Under the pieces are notes generated by a model. That model saw only the letters and a list, made by a program, of their open reading frames with translations, was not told the DNA's origin and did no database searches. Source: Pedosphaera sp. (lineage in GTDB: Bacteria; Verrucomicrobiota; Verrucomicrobiia; Limisphaerales; UBA9464). Taken from it: a stretch of 5,976 nt of DNA. The stretch spans positions 1-5,976 of the forward strand of contig SIAZ01000219.1 in assembly GCA_009695405.1 (NCBI GenBank), given 5' to 3'. Below are positions 5,779-5,976 of this stretch, piece after piece (within the stretch, counting starts at the first letter, position 1; each line of letters opens with the position of its first letter). The position numbers were made by a program, and so were the translations under genes.

Positions 5779-5976
5779 TTAGTTATTTTTGAGTTCGAAC
5801 TGAGCGGGTGAAAGGCCTCGGAGGGAAGTGTGACGGCGCTGGCGGTTATAGAAGATTTCAATGTAGTCGAAGATTTCGGATCTGGCGTTGGATCGGCTGG
5901 TGAACTTGCCTCGGTAGACCAATTCCAGTTTGAGGGTGCTCCAGAAGCTTTCCATTGCAGCGTTGTCGTAGCAGTT
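5779..5976 (-). CDS. IS3-family transposase OrfB, C-terminal part (partial)
   Basis: An open frame enters from the right edge and ends at TAA (5779-5781), giving 65 residues. It starts NCYDNAAMESFWSTLK, the block around the third acidic residue of the DDE catalytic triad in IS3-family integrase-like transposases; the Glu of MESFW is that residue. It then has IFDYIEIFYNRQRRHTSL and GLSPAQFE, the standard ending of this family. The first two catalytic aspartates and the OrfA part with its programmed frameshift would lie to the right of the window. No frameshift or stop interrupts the visible part, so nothing here suggests decay. The subgroup within IS3 cannot be fixed from this piece. Confidence 0.9.
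   Translation of the reverse strand, partial: NCYDNAAMESFWSTLKLELVYRGKFTSRSNARSEIFDYIEIFYNRQRRHTSLRGLSPAQFELKNN

Larger units (their letters stand above)
5735..5976 (-). mobile_element. 3' part of an IS3-family insertion sequence (continues past the window)
   Basis: The right edge carries the C-terminal part of an IS3-type transposase on the minus strand. Beyond its stop lies a 44-base non-coding end terminating at a sequence that starts TGGGCC on the plus strand. IS3-family elements normally begin with TG and end with CA, so this is the likely outer edge. The other end and any 3-4 bp target duplication are outside the window, so completeness is unknown. Confidence 0.7.

Noticed and set aside
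1..5976. CRISPR arrays, tRNA or rRNA genes, or defence or toxin-antitoxin systems
   Set aside because: No regularly spaced repeats, RNA gene signatures or matching protein families were seen on either strand.

Overview
The window is a bacterial chromosome fragment of moderate GC content. The trigger factor and the GalU-like protein both read like Verrucomicrobiota versions (Pedosphaera/Limisphaerales-type). This placement comes from remembered family resemblance, not from a search, so it is tentative. The Shine-Dalgarno sequences are weak or absent at every start, which does not contradict it.

Layout, left to right. Bases 1 to about 146 are the 3' end of an insertion sequence that looks like the IS256/Mutator family: the last 25 codons of a plus-strand transposase, then a probable terminal inverted repeat. 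It abuts, tail to tail, a minus-strand gene for a SWIM zinc-finger protein (123-1202). The last few codons and the stop of that gene lie inside the presumed IS end, so the gene is probably a truncated remnant, perhaps of a much longer SWIM-SNF2 helicase. Twenty-three bases upstream of it, on the same strand, is the C-terminal half of carbamoyl-phosphate synthase large subunit, encoded as a separate gene (1226-3016). The N-terminal half is not in the window.

A divergent intergenic region (3017-3255) separates this pair from the plus-strand trigger factor gene tig (3256-4620). The tig reading frame runs through a perfect 10-bp hairpin that looks like its own transcription terminator. Convergent to tig is a minus-strand nucleotidyltransferase of the UTP-glucose-1-phosphate uridylyltransferase type (4722-5558) with an altered N-terminal signature. 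A probable terminator for that gene lies between the two. After about 175 bases without a supported gene, the window ends in the 3' part of an IS3-family element on the minus strand (about 5735-5976), whose transposase continues past the right edge.

The genes do not form one pathway. CarB-C serves pyrimidine and arginine synthesis, trigger factor folds nascent proteins, and the GalU-like enzyme would supply UDP-sugars. I see no defence system, CRISPR array, RNA gene or clearly new multigene system. The unusual points are the split CarB, the IS-truncated SWIM gene, the tig frame that reads through its terminator, and the variant signature of the nucleotidyltransferase.
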